Assembly: GCF_014698795.1 (NCBI RefSeq)
Contig: NZ_JACJTR010000008.1
Coordinates: forward strand, 62,001 to 126,000
Reading direction: 5' to 3'
Origin: Nostoc sp. FACHB-892
GTDB lineage: Bacteria > Cyanobacteriota > Cyanobacteriia > Cyanobacteriales > Nostocaceae
DNA length: 64,000 nt
The stretch's first letter is position 1. Every line of letters starts with the position of its first letter. The position numbers and the translations under genes were made by a program. The notes beneath the pieces are model-generated. The model made no database searches and had not been told where the DNA came from. It saw only the letters and a list, made by a program, of their open reading frames with translations. Below, in pieces: positions 1 to 9,200 of the stretch.

Positions 1-2076
1 GGTTAAATACCAAACCACTACTCGTCCATCATCGCCACCACTTACTAAGAGATTACCATCTTCACTAAATGACAGACTACGCACAGATGTTTTTGATGCT
101 GACCATCGGTCTAGTGGTGAACAATTAAGTTCATTAAATTTTTCTTGCGGATTCGGATTTTTGAGAATTTGGCATTGATTTAAATTCCAAATTGTAATGA
201 ATCCCGCAGAATCGGAAGTTGCTAGGATTTTTTCTGCTGAGTTAGGAACAAAAGCTAATCCCCAAATATAGTCTTCACGCCCAACTAATGGGTCTAGCTT
301 TTCTAGATTTTGCACTGATAAACTTGGGAATTGTTGATCAGATTGAGTTGGATTCCACTGCCACAAGATGAAACGCTTGAAGTTTCCAGAAATTACTAGA
401 GTTTTTGCATCTGGGCTGAGATTTAGTGCCCGGACTTGGAAACCTGATAGTTTCAATGTATTTTGTACATCGATAACTCGCGGTTCTGCTAGAAAATCGT
501 TGTTAGTCGCTGGTCTTGACCATACTCTAACTTTACCACTGCCATAACCACTGAATAAGTTAAGTGAGTTTGAGGTGAAAGCTAAATCAAAGACGCGATC
601 GCCTTTTGCTTTAGGATCTTTAAGGTCTTGAAGTTCACTGATCTTTACACCTGAGGGTACATCTCTTAGTTCAATTACCCCATTATCTAGACCAACAGCA
701 GCACGATTATTTTGTACCGGCATAAAGCGTAAGACTTGTACTGCGTCATCGGTAATCGCCATCAAACCCTTGGGCTGTTGAGATTTATCACACGCAAATC
801 GCTCAGTGGATGTTACTGTATCATCGGGGTCTAAGCTATCAGCACCGATTCTCCAAAATCTTAAAGTGCAATCATCTGAACCACTAAGCACAGATGAGCC
901 AATGCCACTAAAACGCACTGAGTTTACAGAGCGTGTATGCATTACATTTCTTGGTTGCAGTATCCATGCGAGGAGTGCAGCTAATAGTGCGATCGCAGCC
1001 AATTGTAACCATAGAGGTATGATTGGCAAAGTCTCCACTTCTAATGTCTGCGTAGCTGGGTCTGTACTTCCTAAACGTTGGTCAGATAATTCCGATTTAG
1101 CCTCTAATAATAGAGTTTTGCCGATTCCTACCCAAGGGCGTTTTGTTTTAACATCGAGGATAACTTTACTTGTTTCTCCTAAATGGAGATTGGCAATTTC
1201 GGGAAGCTTTTTAAAACTACATCTTCGCCAGTCTCTACCCTGTACTTGCACATTAATTTGCTGGTTGAGGTTGCTAGCGTTTTTAAATAGTAATTCAAAA
1301 GAAGCTGTATCAGACTTCCAGTCAGGTAACCATGCTGATTTACTTGGAATTTTGAGATGTTTTTGTCTGATGATAAAGTCTATAAAACCCACAGGCAAAA
1401 CTTCAATGTTGCCTTCAGCACTAGTTGGATAACCATTATTGCTAACAGCTTCAATAGTAAAAGGATAATTTTGGCTGGGCGCTTGCACAACAGAAGGAGG
1501 TTGGCATTGAAATGTAGCTTCTGCTAAACCACCCGGATCTAAAGATAATCGCCGTTCTGCACTGCCAGTTAGCCAAGACGGATCAACGCCTGTAAAACGT
1601 AGTACCACCTCAGTTGGTTGTTGACCCAGGTTCCGCACCCGTACTGGTATATCCACAGAATTGCGAGGATAGACTTGGAACTCTCGCACAGGCAATTCTA
1701 CACTTAAATGTGTTGGTCTATTGTCTCGCTCGATTTTTAGGCGCAGCACAAGTCTGCACTGTTGTGCTAATTGCGGTGAAAAAATCCTCACCATCAGGTT
1801 GACAGTACCCACAAATCCCGGAATGGGTGTATTGAATACAAAAACTTGGAATATGGTACTACTGCCTGGTGGTTTAGCTGCTGCCACCTCTGGCTCAAGC
1901 CGATACCAGCGATATCCTGTATTCCGGGTTTCTCCTGCGGCGGCAATTTCTATCTGAAAATTGACAAAGCGATCGCTGTCATTATTGACAGTTACCTCAA
2001 ACGAGACAGGAGTATCACCTGGACGAAAAGTTAGGTTTTGAGTAGAAAGACTGGCATTAATAACACTTTTTTCCAT
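1..2076 (-). CDS. Membrane-anchored WD40-repeat protein, C-terminus cut by the window edge
   Basis: The reading frame is open from the ATG at 2076 to base 1, giving 692 codons without a stop, so the C-terminus lies outside the window. The first ~340 residues form beta-rich Ig/CARDB-like segments (for example PGDTPVSFEVTVNNDSD). A hydrophobic helix follows at residues ~348-371 (LPIIPLWLQLAAIALLAALL). WD40-type blades then start, with repeated patterns such as VNSVRFSGIGSSVLSGSDD and VRSLSFSEDGNLLVSGGDD. I infer a membrane-anchored scaffold with a beta-propeller on one side and Ig-like domains on the other. WD40 proteins are abundant in filamentous cyanobacteria and no enzymatic activity is implied. 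Partner genes are outside the window, so the function is unknown. Confidence 0.8.
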   Translation of the reverse strand, partial: MEKSVINASLSTQNLTFRPGDTPVSFEVTVNNDSDRFVNFQIEIAAAGETRNTGYRWYRLEPEVAAAKPPGSSTIFQVFVFNTPIPGFVGTVNLMVRIFSPQLAQQCRLVLRLKIERDNRPTHLSVELPVREFQVYPRNSVDIPVRVRNLGQQPTEVVLRFTGVDPSWLTGSAERRLSLDPGGLAEATFQCQPPSVVQAPSQNYPFTIEAVSNNGYPTSAEGNIEVLPVGFIDFIIRQKHLKIPSKSAWLPDWKSDTASFELLFKNASNLNQQINVQVQGRDWRRCSFKKLPEIANLHLGETSKVILDVKTKRPWVGIGKTLLLEAKSELSDQRLGSTDPATQTLEVETLPIIPLWLQLAAIALLAALLAWILQPRNVMHTRSVNSVRFSGIGSSVLSGSDDCTLRFWRIGADSLDPDDTVTSTERFACDKSQQPKGLMAITDDAVQVLRFMPVQNNRAAVGLDNGVIELRDVPSGVKISELQDLKDPKAKGDRVFDLAFTSNSLNLFSGYGSGKVRVWSRPATNNDFLAEPRVIDVQNTLKLSGFQVRALNLSPDAKTLVISGNFKRFILWQWNPTQSDQQFPSLSVQNLEKLDPLVGREDYIWGLAFVPNSAEKILATSDSAGFITIWNLNQCQILKNPNPQEKFNELNCSPLDRWSASKTSVRSLSFSEDGNLLVSGGDDGRVVVWYLT

Positions 2077-2573
2077 ATTATTACTTGTAATATTTTTTTA
2101 GATTCTGCATGATTAACATTATTAAAAAATTAATGTCTATTAAAACGTGGCAATAGTTATTTGCGTTTAAATATTTAAATGTTACATTTTTAAACATTTT
2201 GTAATACATATGTTAATTAAGAGTATTAATTTACAGAAAAGATATATATTTAAATTGAATTTCCGCCATTTTGGTACGATTTTCAACAAAATTGATAAAC
2301 TAATTTATGGGTAAAAAATTTAAATTTGCAAGTTTAACCAGCATAAAATCGGGTTTTTGATTCCCATGCTATATGTAAGTTGCAAAGTCATGTAAAATTA
2401 CATACTCATTATTGCTTTACAAAAGCATCAACTTGCTAGATGATAGCAACGAAAGGGAACATAATTAGTAAAAATATAGTATTTTTAACTATCGGTAGTT
2501 GTGTGAAAATCCTGTAATTACGCGGCTGGAGTCAGTTTGAGTTTCCCTCATCGCCTTAGCTCAAAGTAAAAAA
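2077..2573. other. AT-rich divergent intergenic region
   Basis: This 497-bp stretch separates the divergent WD40 gene and the large DUF4347/RTX gene and should carry both promoters. It is strongly AT-rich with no convincing ORF. The only motif of note is a GTA-N8-TAC palindrome at 2392-2405, listed separately. Confidence 0.6.
2392..2405. promoter_or_regulatory. Possible NtcA-type site (GTA-N8-TAC)
   Basis: The sequence reads GTA, eight bases, TAC, which is the core consensus of the cyanobacterial nitrogen regulator NtcA. It lies about 170 bp upstream of the ATG at 2574. No clear -10 box sits at the usual ~22-bp spacing. Such a short motif is expected several times by chance in the window's intergenic DNA, so this is weak. 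Confidence 0.2.
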
Positions 2574-5500
2574 ATGACAACACTATATACCTCACACTTC
2601 CAAGTAAATTCCGCAACTTCCACCTCCTATAGCCATAATTTAGTCTTCATTGACATGGCAGTTGAAGACTATAACGATTTAGTCAATGGCGTGTTTGATA
2701 ATACCCAAGTGTTCGTGCTTGACTCAACGCAGAACGGTATTGAAGAAATTACGAAAATCCTGACGAGTTGCAATCGCCCGAATTTGACTAATATTCATAT
2801 TGTGTGCCACGGTGCCCCAGGTTACTTGCAATTGGGCAACACCCATTTAGGACTCGATACCCTCGACGAGTACAGCCAGCAACTGCAACAATGGCAAAAG
2901 ATATTTTCAACCTCTGCTAAAAGCAATAACCCCTGGAACTTACTCATCTATGGTTGCAATGTGGCTTTAGGTGATGCGGGAGCAGAATTTGTAGACAAAC
3001 TGCACCAACTCACCGGAGCGAATATTGCTGCTTCCCGTCAGCGAATTGGTAATGCAGCATTAGGCGGCAACTGGGAATTAGAAGTCCGCACCGTCGATAT
3101 GGAACTGAGTTTAGTGTTTGCAGAAACGACGCGGCAGGCTTACGCAGGGGTACTGGCTACCTTCACAGTGAATAATACTGGAGACAAAGATGATGGCGAT
3201 CGCAATAATGGCATCACGACACTCCGAGAGGCTATTAACTTAGCCAATGCTACTGCTGGTGACGATACGATCGCCTTTGGAGGAATATTCAAAGATGCCA
3301 CCCCGGATGTTATCAGCCTTACTTCTGGGCAACTGACGATTACCGATGATCTGAGCATCTTGGGGACTGGGACATCTAAGCTGACTGTGAGTGGAAATAA
3401 TGCCTCTACAGCATTCGAGATATCAGGACTAGCGACAGGTGTCACCATCAATGGCTTGGCGATCGCTAGCGGCGGTATTAAGGTTAATAGAACTTCCATC
3501 CTCAGCCTAGCTAAGACCAGCGTATCTGGAAATACAGCAGGAACTGGCATCTCTAATAGCGGCATCCTCAGTCTTGCTAACACTAGCGTCTTTGGCAATA
3601 CGCAAGGCGGTATCTATAATGCTGGGACTCTTAGCTTAACGGAAAGCAGTGTCTATGGAAATACTGGGGGAAGCACGGTTTTTAATGGTAATGGCGGAGG
3701 CGGCATTTTTAATGACGCTTCCGTTGGTAAAACTGGTACTCTCAGCCTAACCAATAGCAGTGTCTCTGGCAATACGGCAAACTCCGGCGGTGGCATCTAT
3801 AACCAAGGCGGCACTCTCACCCTAACAAATAGCAGTGTCTCTGGCAATACAGCAACCTCAGGCGGTGGCATTTTTAACGGAAATGATAATGGTTATAGTT
3901 TCGGATCTGCTATTCTAACTAACAGCACCATCTCTGGCAATACAGCGTTAGAGGATGGCGGTGGCATATACAATGACAGAGCCTACGTCAGTGACAATAG
4001 CCTTACCATAATCAGTACTACAATTAATAACAACACAGCTGACTCAGATAGTAATGGTACTGGTAATGGCGGGGGTGTTTTTAGTTCCTCTGATTCCTCT
4101 GCTAACGTCAAGGTTAGTAACACCATCATTGCAGGCAACTTCGACAAGTCCACCTCTGGTGATATACAGCCTGACGTGAGTGGTGGGCTGATTGACTCCG
4201 GCAATAACCTGATTGGCAATAATACTGGTAGCACTGCCTTTACCACCAGCACCCTCGTGGGCACAAGTGCTAGTCCCATTAACCCCAAACTCGGATTGCT
4301 GCAAAATAACGGTGGTGCAACCTATACCCAGGCGTTACTTGCGGGTAGCCCTGCTATTGATGCTGGCAAGAATTCTCTAGTTCCTAATGGTGTCACCACT
4401 GACCAACGCGGCGGTCGATTTAACCGCATATTCAACGGTGTCGTTGATATTGGTGCTTACGAAGTCCAGCCTTCCATCACCCCGCCACCTGTTAATGCTG
4501 GCACAGTGGTAACTAATACCAATGATTCTGGCTCAGGGTCATTGCGACAGGCTATCCTGAATGCAAATGCGACTGTTGGGGCAGATACAATTACCTTTGC
4601 GGGCGTGTTCACCGATGCTACCCCAGATATCATCACCCTCACCTCTGGGAAACTAACCATTACCGACGATATTACCATTTTGGGGACTGGGGCATCTAAC
4701 CTGATCGTAAGTGGGAATAATTCATCGGGCGTGTTCGAGATATCGCGTTCTGGGACAGATGCCAGCATTGATGGCTTGAAGATTGCTAATGCTAATGATC
4801 CCTTAGGCAGTATTTTGCTTAATAGCAATACCAGCCTTAGCTTGACTAATAGCACTATCTCTGACAATAAAGGGGAGGTAGGCGGCATCTTTAACAAAGG
4901 CACTCTCAGCCTGACTAACACCACTCTCTCTGGGAATCGTGGGTCATCATTAGGCGGCGGTATCTTTAACAAAGGCAACCTTAGGCTAACGGGAAGCACT
5001 GTCTCTAATAATAGTGCAAGCGTCAGTTTCAACACAGCCTATGGCGGCGGCGTATTCAACACTGGCAAAGTCAGTATAAATAACAGTACTATCTCTAATA
5101 ATGGTGCGTTCGCTAGCGGTCTTAATCGGGGAGGCCCTGACCCTTACCCATCTTACGGCGGCGGCATTTATAACTTAGGCACTTTCGATATCACTAGCAG
5201 CACTGTCTCTAATAATGGTGCCGCAGACGGTGGTGGCATCTTTAACTCAGGTACTTTTAGCCTGACTAACAGCACAGTCTCTGATAATAGTGCATACTAT
5301 ACCGGCGGCGGCATCTTGAATAGTGGCACTCTCACCCTTACCAATGACACCATTACCAATAACATAGCAGAGGGCTTTAGCTATAACGGTGTTCTTGGCA
5401 ATGGTGGGGGCGTTGTCAGCAATGGCGGCACTGTTACCGTTGCCAATACCATCATTGCAGGTAACTCCTACACAGTTTATCCTGATGATCCCCGCGATAC

Positions 5501-6833
5501 TGGTTTTTCCCGCGACGTTTCCGGTAACTTCACCGACGCTGGAAATAACCTAATTGGCGATCGCACTGGTAGCACTGGCTTTACTACCAGCACCCTCGTC
5601 GGTACTAGAACCAATCCCATTGATCCAAAACTCAGCCCCCTGCAAAATAATGGTGGTAAAACCTTTACTAATGCCTTACTTGGCGATAGTCCCGCCATTA
5701 ACGCTGGCAATAATGCTCTGATTCCAGCAGGTATCACCACCGACCAACGCGGCGCTGGATTTAACAGAATATCTAAGGGTAAAGTTGATATTGGCGCATT
5801 AGAGTTTAACGGGCTGAATGGAACCAAGGGCGCTGATAATTTAGTGGGCAAGAAATATAGTGACATAATTAACGCTCAAGCCGGGAATGATACCATCACA
5901 GGGAACCAAGGCAACGACATCCTAACTGGTGGCGGCGGTAAAGATAAATTTGTTTACAACTTAGGTGACGGTGTTGATACCATCACCGATTTTGGTGGGT
6001 TAGGTAAAGGCTCAAATCCATCAGCAGCAATCATTGCCGAAGTGGATACCCTCAAATTTCAAGGTACTGGATTGACTGCCCGAAATCTGTTACTCACCCA
6101 GAATGACAACAATCTGGAAATCACCTTTGAAGGAGTGGCTGATGATAAAGTTATCCTGCAAAACTTTCCCCAGGAAAACCTAGAGAACGTATCGGCAGTA
6201 GGGAATATCCTGTTTAATGGGCAAACCAGCATTAGTGAAAGCTTCGATGTCTTCGATGCCAACTCCACCCAAAGCACCATCTCGAACAAGAACATAGTCA
6301 CCTTTCTCAATGACCTGAACAACAATGTCAATGGGTTTGACAACTCAGCAGATATTATTAACGGTCAAGGGGGTGATGACCGTATCGACGGCAAGAGCGG
6401 CAACGACCTGTTGCGTGGTGGTGCAGGTAACGATACCCTGCTTGGTGGTGCAGGTAATGACATCCTTATTGGTGTTGCAGGTCAAAATAGCCTGAACGGA
6501 GGTGCTGGTGATGACATCCTAATTAGCAGTGGTTTGAGTGATACCCTGACTGGTGGTAGCGGTAATGACCAGTTCATTTACCAAAGCTTTAGCAATAATG
6601 ATACCATTACTGACTTTAATCAAAGCCAGGATAAGTTAATTCTTACTGACTTGTTTAAGAGTAGAGGCTACAGTGGCAGCAATCCCATCTCAGATGGTTA
6701 TCTACAGTTTGTGCAATCGGGTACTTCTACAGAAGTTCAATTTGCCTACTTTGGTAGCACTTTTTATACCTTTGCAACTTTGAATAACTTCACCGAGACA
6801 AATCTGGTAGTTGGTACTAACGTCATCGTCTAG
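2574..6833 (+). CDS. Large secreted DUF4347 / beta-helix / RTX protein
   Basis: This 1419-residue protein has four parts. Residues ~25-185 match the DUF4347 domain found at the N-terminus of large cyanobacterial surface proteins (FVLDSTQNGIEEI, LLIYGCNVALGD). Two long right-handed beta-helix segments follow. Each opens with a CSLREA-like motif (TTLREAINLANATAGDDTI at ~213 and GSLRQAILNANATVGADTI at ~655) and ends with a choice-of-anchor-like TDQRGG/TDQRGA motif. The C-terminus holds RTX calcium-binding nonapeptides at ~1098-1125 and ~1262-1330 (GGAGNDTLLGGAGNDILIG). There is no N-terminal signal peptide, which fits C-terminal RTX-directed type I secretion. The two beta-helix halves are clearly related, implying an internal duplication. 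I infer an adhesin or surface-layer component. No type I exporter genes are adjacent. Confidence 0.85.
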   Translation: MTTLYTSHFQVNSATSTSYSHNLVFIDMAVEDYNDLVNGVFDNTQVFVLDSTQNGIEEITKILTSCNRPNLTNIHIVCHGAPGYLQLGNTHLGLDTLDEYSQQLQQWQKIFSTSAKSNNPWNLLIYGCNVALGDAGAEFVDKLHQLTGANIAASRQRIGNAALGGNWELEVRTVDMELSLVFAETTRQAYAGVLATFTVNNTGDKDDGDRNNGITTLREAINLANATAGDDTIAFGGIFKDATPDVISLTSGQLTITDDLSILGTGTSKLTVSGNNASTAFEISGLATGVTINGLAIASGGIKVNRTSILSLAKTSVSGNTAGTGISNSGILSLANTSVFGNTQGGIYNAGTLSLTESSVYGNTGGSTVFNGNGGGGIFNDASVGKTGTLSLTNSSVSGNTANSGGGIYNQGGTLTLTNSSVSGNTATSGGGIFNGNDNGYSFGSAILTNSTISGNTALEDGGGIYNDRAYVSDNSLTIISTTINNNTADSDSNGTGNGGGVFSSSDSSANVKVSNTIIAGNFDKSTSGDIQPDVSGGLIDSGNNLIGNNTGSTAFTTSTLVGTSASPINPKLGLLQNNGGATYTQALLAGSPAIDAGKNSLVPNGVTTDQRGGRFNRIFNGVVDIGAYEVQPSITPPPVNAGTVVTNTNDSGSGSLRQAILNANATVGADTITFAGVFTDATPDIITLTSGKLTITDDITILGTGASNLIVSGNNSSGVFEISRSGTDASIDGLKIANANDPLGSILLNSNTSLSLTNSTISDNKGEVGGIFNKGTLSLTNTTLSGNRGSSLGGGIFNKGNLRLTGSTVSNNSASVSFNTAYGGGVFNTGKVSINNSTISNNGAFASGLNRGGPDPYPSYGGGIYNLGTFDITSSTVSNNGAADGGGIFNSGTFSLTNSTVSDNSAYYTGGGILNSGTLTLTNDTITNNIAEGFSYNGVLGNGGGVVSNGGTVTVANTIIAGNSYTVYPDDPRDTGFSRDVSGNFTDAGNNLIGDRTGSTGFTTSTLVGTRTNPIDPKLSPLQNNGGKTFTNALLGDSPAINAGNNALIPAGITTDQRGAGFNRISKGKVDIGALEFNGLNGTKGADNLVGKKYSDIINAQAGNDTITGNQGNDILTGGGGKDKFVYNLGDGVDTITDFGGLGKGSNPSAAIIAEVDTLKFQGTGLTARNLLLTQNDNNLEITFEGVADDKVILQNFPQENLENVSAVGNILFNGQTSISESFDVFDANSTQSTISNKNIVTFLNDLNNNVNGFDNSADIINGQGGDDRIDGKSGNDLLRGGAGNDTLLGGAGNDILIGVAGQNSLNGGAGDDILISSGLSDTLTGGSGNDQFIYQSFSNNDTITDFNQSQDKLILTDLFKSRGYSGSNPISDGYLQFVQSGTSTEVQFAYFGSTFYTFATLNNFTETNLVVGTNVIV

Positions 6834-6903
6834 CGCTCAATTCTAGTCTGTAGCGGCTTCGCACACTGGGGCGATGAAGACTTTGAACAAGAGCTATTGC
6901 TTA

Positions 6904-6943
6904 ATTTTGGATTTTAGATTTTAAATCATCTAAAATCCAAAAT
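6904..6943. terminator. Perfect 16-bp inverted repeat between convergent genes
   Basis: Arms at 6904-6919 and 6928-6943 pair perfectly over 16 bp around an 8-base loop. The hairpin lies between the 3' ends of the RTX gene and rpiA, where a bidirectional terminator is expected. Its core (ttggattttagatttt) is also a dispersed intergenic word, seen again near 37.0-37.1 and 63.07 kb, so it may be a repeat that doubles as a terminator. Confidence 0.5.
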
Positions 6944-6952
6944 CTATAACTC

Positions 6953-7660
6953 CTACAGTTGGCGCACTAATGGCTGACCATCTTTGACTTCACCAATCAA
7001 AACTAAATCGACACAGTTAACAAAAATACCATTTTCTAGAACGCCGGGAATGTTATTCAATGTCTTTTCTAGGCTGACTGGATCTTCAATAGAGTCAAAT
7101 CTGACATCTAAGACAAAGTTACCTTGATCAGTAATTACTGGGCCAGCTTTTTTAACACCCATGCGGAGTTCTGGTTTGCCACCGAGTTTTTTAATGGCAT
7201 TGGTAACAGGAGTAATTGCCATTGGAATCACTTCCACGGGTACAGCGAAACTAGAACCTAAGCGGTCTACTAATTTACCACTATCTACGACGACAATGAA
7301 CTGTTCTGCCAGGTAATCTACGACTTTTTCGCGGGTATGTGCTGCACCACCGCCTTTGATCAAATTCTTCTGCGGATCAACTTCATCTGCGCCATCAATG
7401 GCAATATCAATGTGGTCAATAGCATCCAAAGTGGCGAGAGGTACACCGTATTGCTTCGCCAGTACTTCTGACTGAAACGAGGTAGGTATACCAATAATAT
7501 CTTGGAGTTCACCAGACTTGAGGCGATCGCCTAAAAACTGAATCGTATACGCTGTCGTTGACCCCGTACCCAACCCCACAATAGAACCCGACTTTACCAG
7601 GGCTGCGGCGGCTTTGCCAACTTCTTGCTTCATCAACTTTACGGGATCTGTTGCTGTCAT
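6953..7660 (-). CDS. rpiA: Ribose-5-phosphate isomerase A
   Basis: The enzyme interconverts ribose-5-phosphate and ribulose-5-phosphate in the pentose phosphate and Calvin cycles, in the cytosol. Family motifs are intact: GLGTGSTT near the N-terminus (phosphate loop), DGADEVD and [11 protein letters not shown] (active site). The ATG at 7660 is preferred over the upstream TTG at 7666 because AGGAG sits about 8 bases before it; this gives 235 residues, normal for bacterial RpiA. It is a single gene, convergent with the RTX gene. Nothing unusual was seen. Confidence 0.95.
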   Translation of the reverse strand: MTATDPVKLMKQEVGKAAAALVKSGSIVGLGTGSTTAYTIQFLGDRLKSGELQDIIGIPTSFQSEVLAKQYGVPLATLDAIDHIDIAIDGADEVDPQKNLIKGGGAAHTREKVVDYLAEQFIVVVDSGKLVDRLGSSFAVPVEVIPMAITPVTNAIKKLGGKPELRMGVKKAGPVITDQGNFVLDVRFDSIEDPVSLEKTLNNIPGVLENGIFVNCVDLVLIGEVKDGQPLVRQL

Positions 7661-7859
7661 TCCCAAAACTCCTGAAAAACTGACTATAGTTCATAGTCCA
7701 TAGTAGTAGGCAGATAACGTCAAAACATGAAAGGTAAAAAACAAGTTTTTACTGGTTTTTGCTTCCTTACTTAGGGACTTACAAAAAATAAAACATCCTA
7801 ATATCCGGAACAAAGGAGATGATCAATGTAATATTAATGTATCTTAATATACGAGAAAA

Positions 7860-8339
7860 ATGAAAAGCTCCCAGTATACTGAGCCTAATTTTGAGCAATT
7901 TTTTGCTAAGATTGCCCCGGAAGTAGCAAACACCTTCACAGAGGAGCAATTAGAAGCAATAAAAAAGGGTTTTGCCTCTCGTACTTGGACTCGTCATTCT
8001 TTAGACATAAGAGTTTCAGTGCCAATTCCGGGATTAAGGTTTTATGTGGTGTTGTTAGCAGGTCAAGAACGTCGCCCTAAAGTGCGTTTACGCTCTGAAA
8101 AAGGTTTATATCCTTTTTGGACACCTGGCAATATCTTGTTCCTTATAGGATTTCTAATTATTATATTGGCTTGTAGCTACACTATATTTTCTTTTACAGT
8201 GTCTTCACTTACTCCCATATCTAGCTCCAATTACCCTACTTCAATTCCTTGGATTTACGATAAATCAGAATGTGAACATACTGGTAGAATCTGGAATGAT
8301 GGGAAGTGCTGGGATTCTGAACACAGCCCTAATTTTTAA
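7860..8339 (+). CDS. Conserved-looking small membrane protein of unknown function
   Basis: This 159-residue protein has a soluble N-terminus (~1-95) with a helical start (EEQLEAIKKGFASRTW) and a strand-like segment (SLDIRVSVPIPGLRFYVVLL). A single hydrophobic helix (NILFLIGFLIIILACSYTIF) follows at ~98-118. The extracytoplasmic tail has two cysteines (KSECEHTGRIWNDGKCWD), possibly a disulfide. The start codon lacks a strong ribosome-binding site. I do not recognise the family. It could be a small envelope or thylakoid membrane protein. Confidence 0.55.
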   Translation: MKSSQYTEPNFEQFFAKIAPEVANTFTEEQLEAIKKGFASRTWTRHSLDIRVSVPIPGLRFYVVLLAGQERRPKVRLRSEKGLYPFWTPGNILFLIGFLIIILACSYTIFSFTVSSLTPISSSNYPTSIPWIYDKSECEHTGRIWNDGKCWDSEHSPNF

Positions 8340-8487
8340 AATTTATAGCTACACCCTAAGTCGCGGAAGCAACATTGCCCAGCCTAAATTCGTCATTAGC
8401 TGAGTTACAGGTTATTAAAAACACCAAATTTTACGTTAACCTCAGTAACGTAGTTTTTTAAATTCACGTTAGCAGCTAAAAGTGATT

Positions 8488-9171
8488 ATGGTGATGCGTC
8501 AGCTTTCAATTGCTCTATCTTTAGTGGCACTATTACAATTACCAGCAATTGCTCAGATCCAAGTGCCAGAAACTACTTCTGGAACCCCATCTGATTCGAT
8601 TCAACAGGTAACTGCTGTCAAATGGATGACAAACTTTTCCGATGGCAAGTTTTATCCAGAAAGGTTACTGAGTAGGGCCGAATTAGCGTCAATTATGGTA
8701 AAAGTATTTGGACTAAATAACAGGCAAGCTGTTAGCAAAGAAAATTTAGTTATTTCAGATGTTCCTCGTTCTCACTGGGCATTTAATGATATACAGACAG
8801 TCTTAAAAACTGACATCATGAAAGGCTATCGGGGCAATCAATTTTTCCCTAACCAAAGAGTGACAAGGGCTGAAGCTCTTGCTATTTTCGCCCAGGCTTA
8901 CGGTGTATTTCAGTTTCCCGATGAGGCTGTTAATGAAATTCTGGCTTCATACCCAGATGAAAAGTCTATCCCAGCTTGGGCTAGAAAAGCGATCGCTACA
9001 GTAGCTACTGAAGGATTTCTCAATACAGATGTTCAAGGTAATATTTCCCCATTACGACCCGTTACCCGTGGAGATATGGCTTATGTATTGAGTAGATATT
9101 TACAACGACAACAGCAACAACCCGAAACACCAGAAGTTCCGATTATTCCAAATAGCCCACAATCACCTTAG
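8488..9171 (+). CDS. Exported SLH-domain protein
   Basis: An N-terminal signal peptide (RQLSIALSLVALLQLPAIAQ) is followed by three SLH-type repeats at residues ~35-70, ~85-140 and ~150-205. Recognisable words are SDVPRSHWAFNDIQTV and RVTRAEALAIFAQAYG. SLH domains bind secondary cell-wall polysaccharide or peptidoglycan; in cyanobacteria they are common in envelope proteins. No porin barrel follows, so this is a small SLH-only protein of ~227 residues, ending in a Pro-rich tail. The start is uncertain among GTG 8482, ATG 8488 and ATG 8494; the last places the signal peptide best. Its 3' end faces the repeat-rich protein on the other strand. Confidence 0.75.
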   Translation: MVMRQLSIALSLVALLQLPAIAQIQVPETTSGTPSDSIQQVTAVKWMTNFSDGKFYPERLLSRAELASIMVKVFGLNNRQAVSKENLVISDVPRSHWAFNDIQTVLKTDIMKGYRGNQFFPNQRVTRAEALAIFAQAYGVFQFPDEAVNEILASYPDEKSIPAWARKAIATVATEGFLNTDVQGNISPLRPVTRGDMAYVLSRYLQRQQQQPETPEVPIIPNSPQSP

Positions 9172-9200
9172 CTAGACCTTGCTCAGTCAAGTACTTAAAA

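Noticed and set aside
3140-5866. Several long minus-strand ORFs opposite the DUF4347/RTX gene
   Set aside because: They are antisense shadows of the repetitive beta-helix coding sequence; the plus-strand protein has clear domains.
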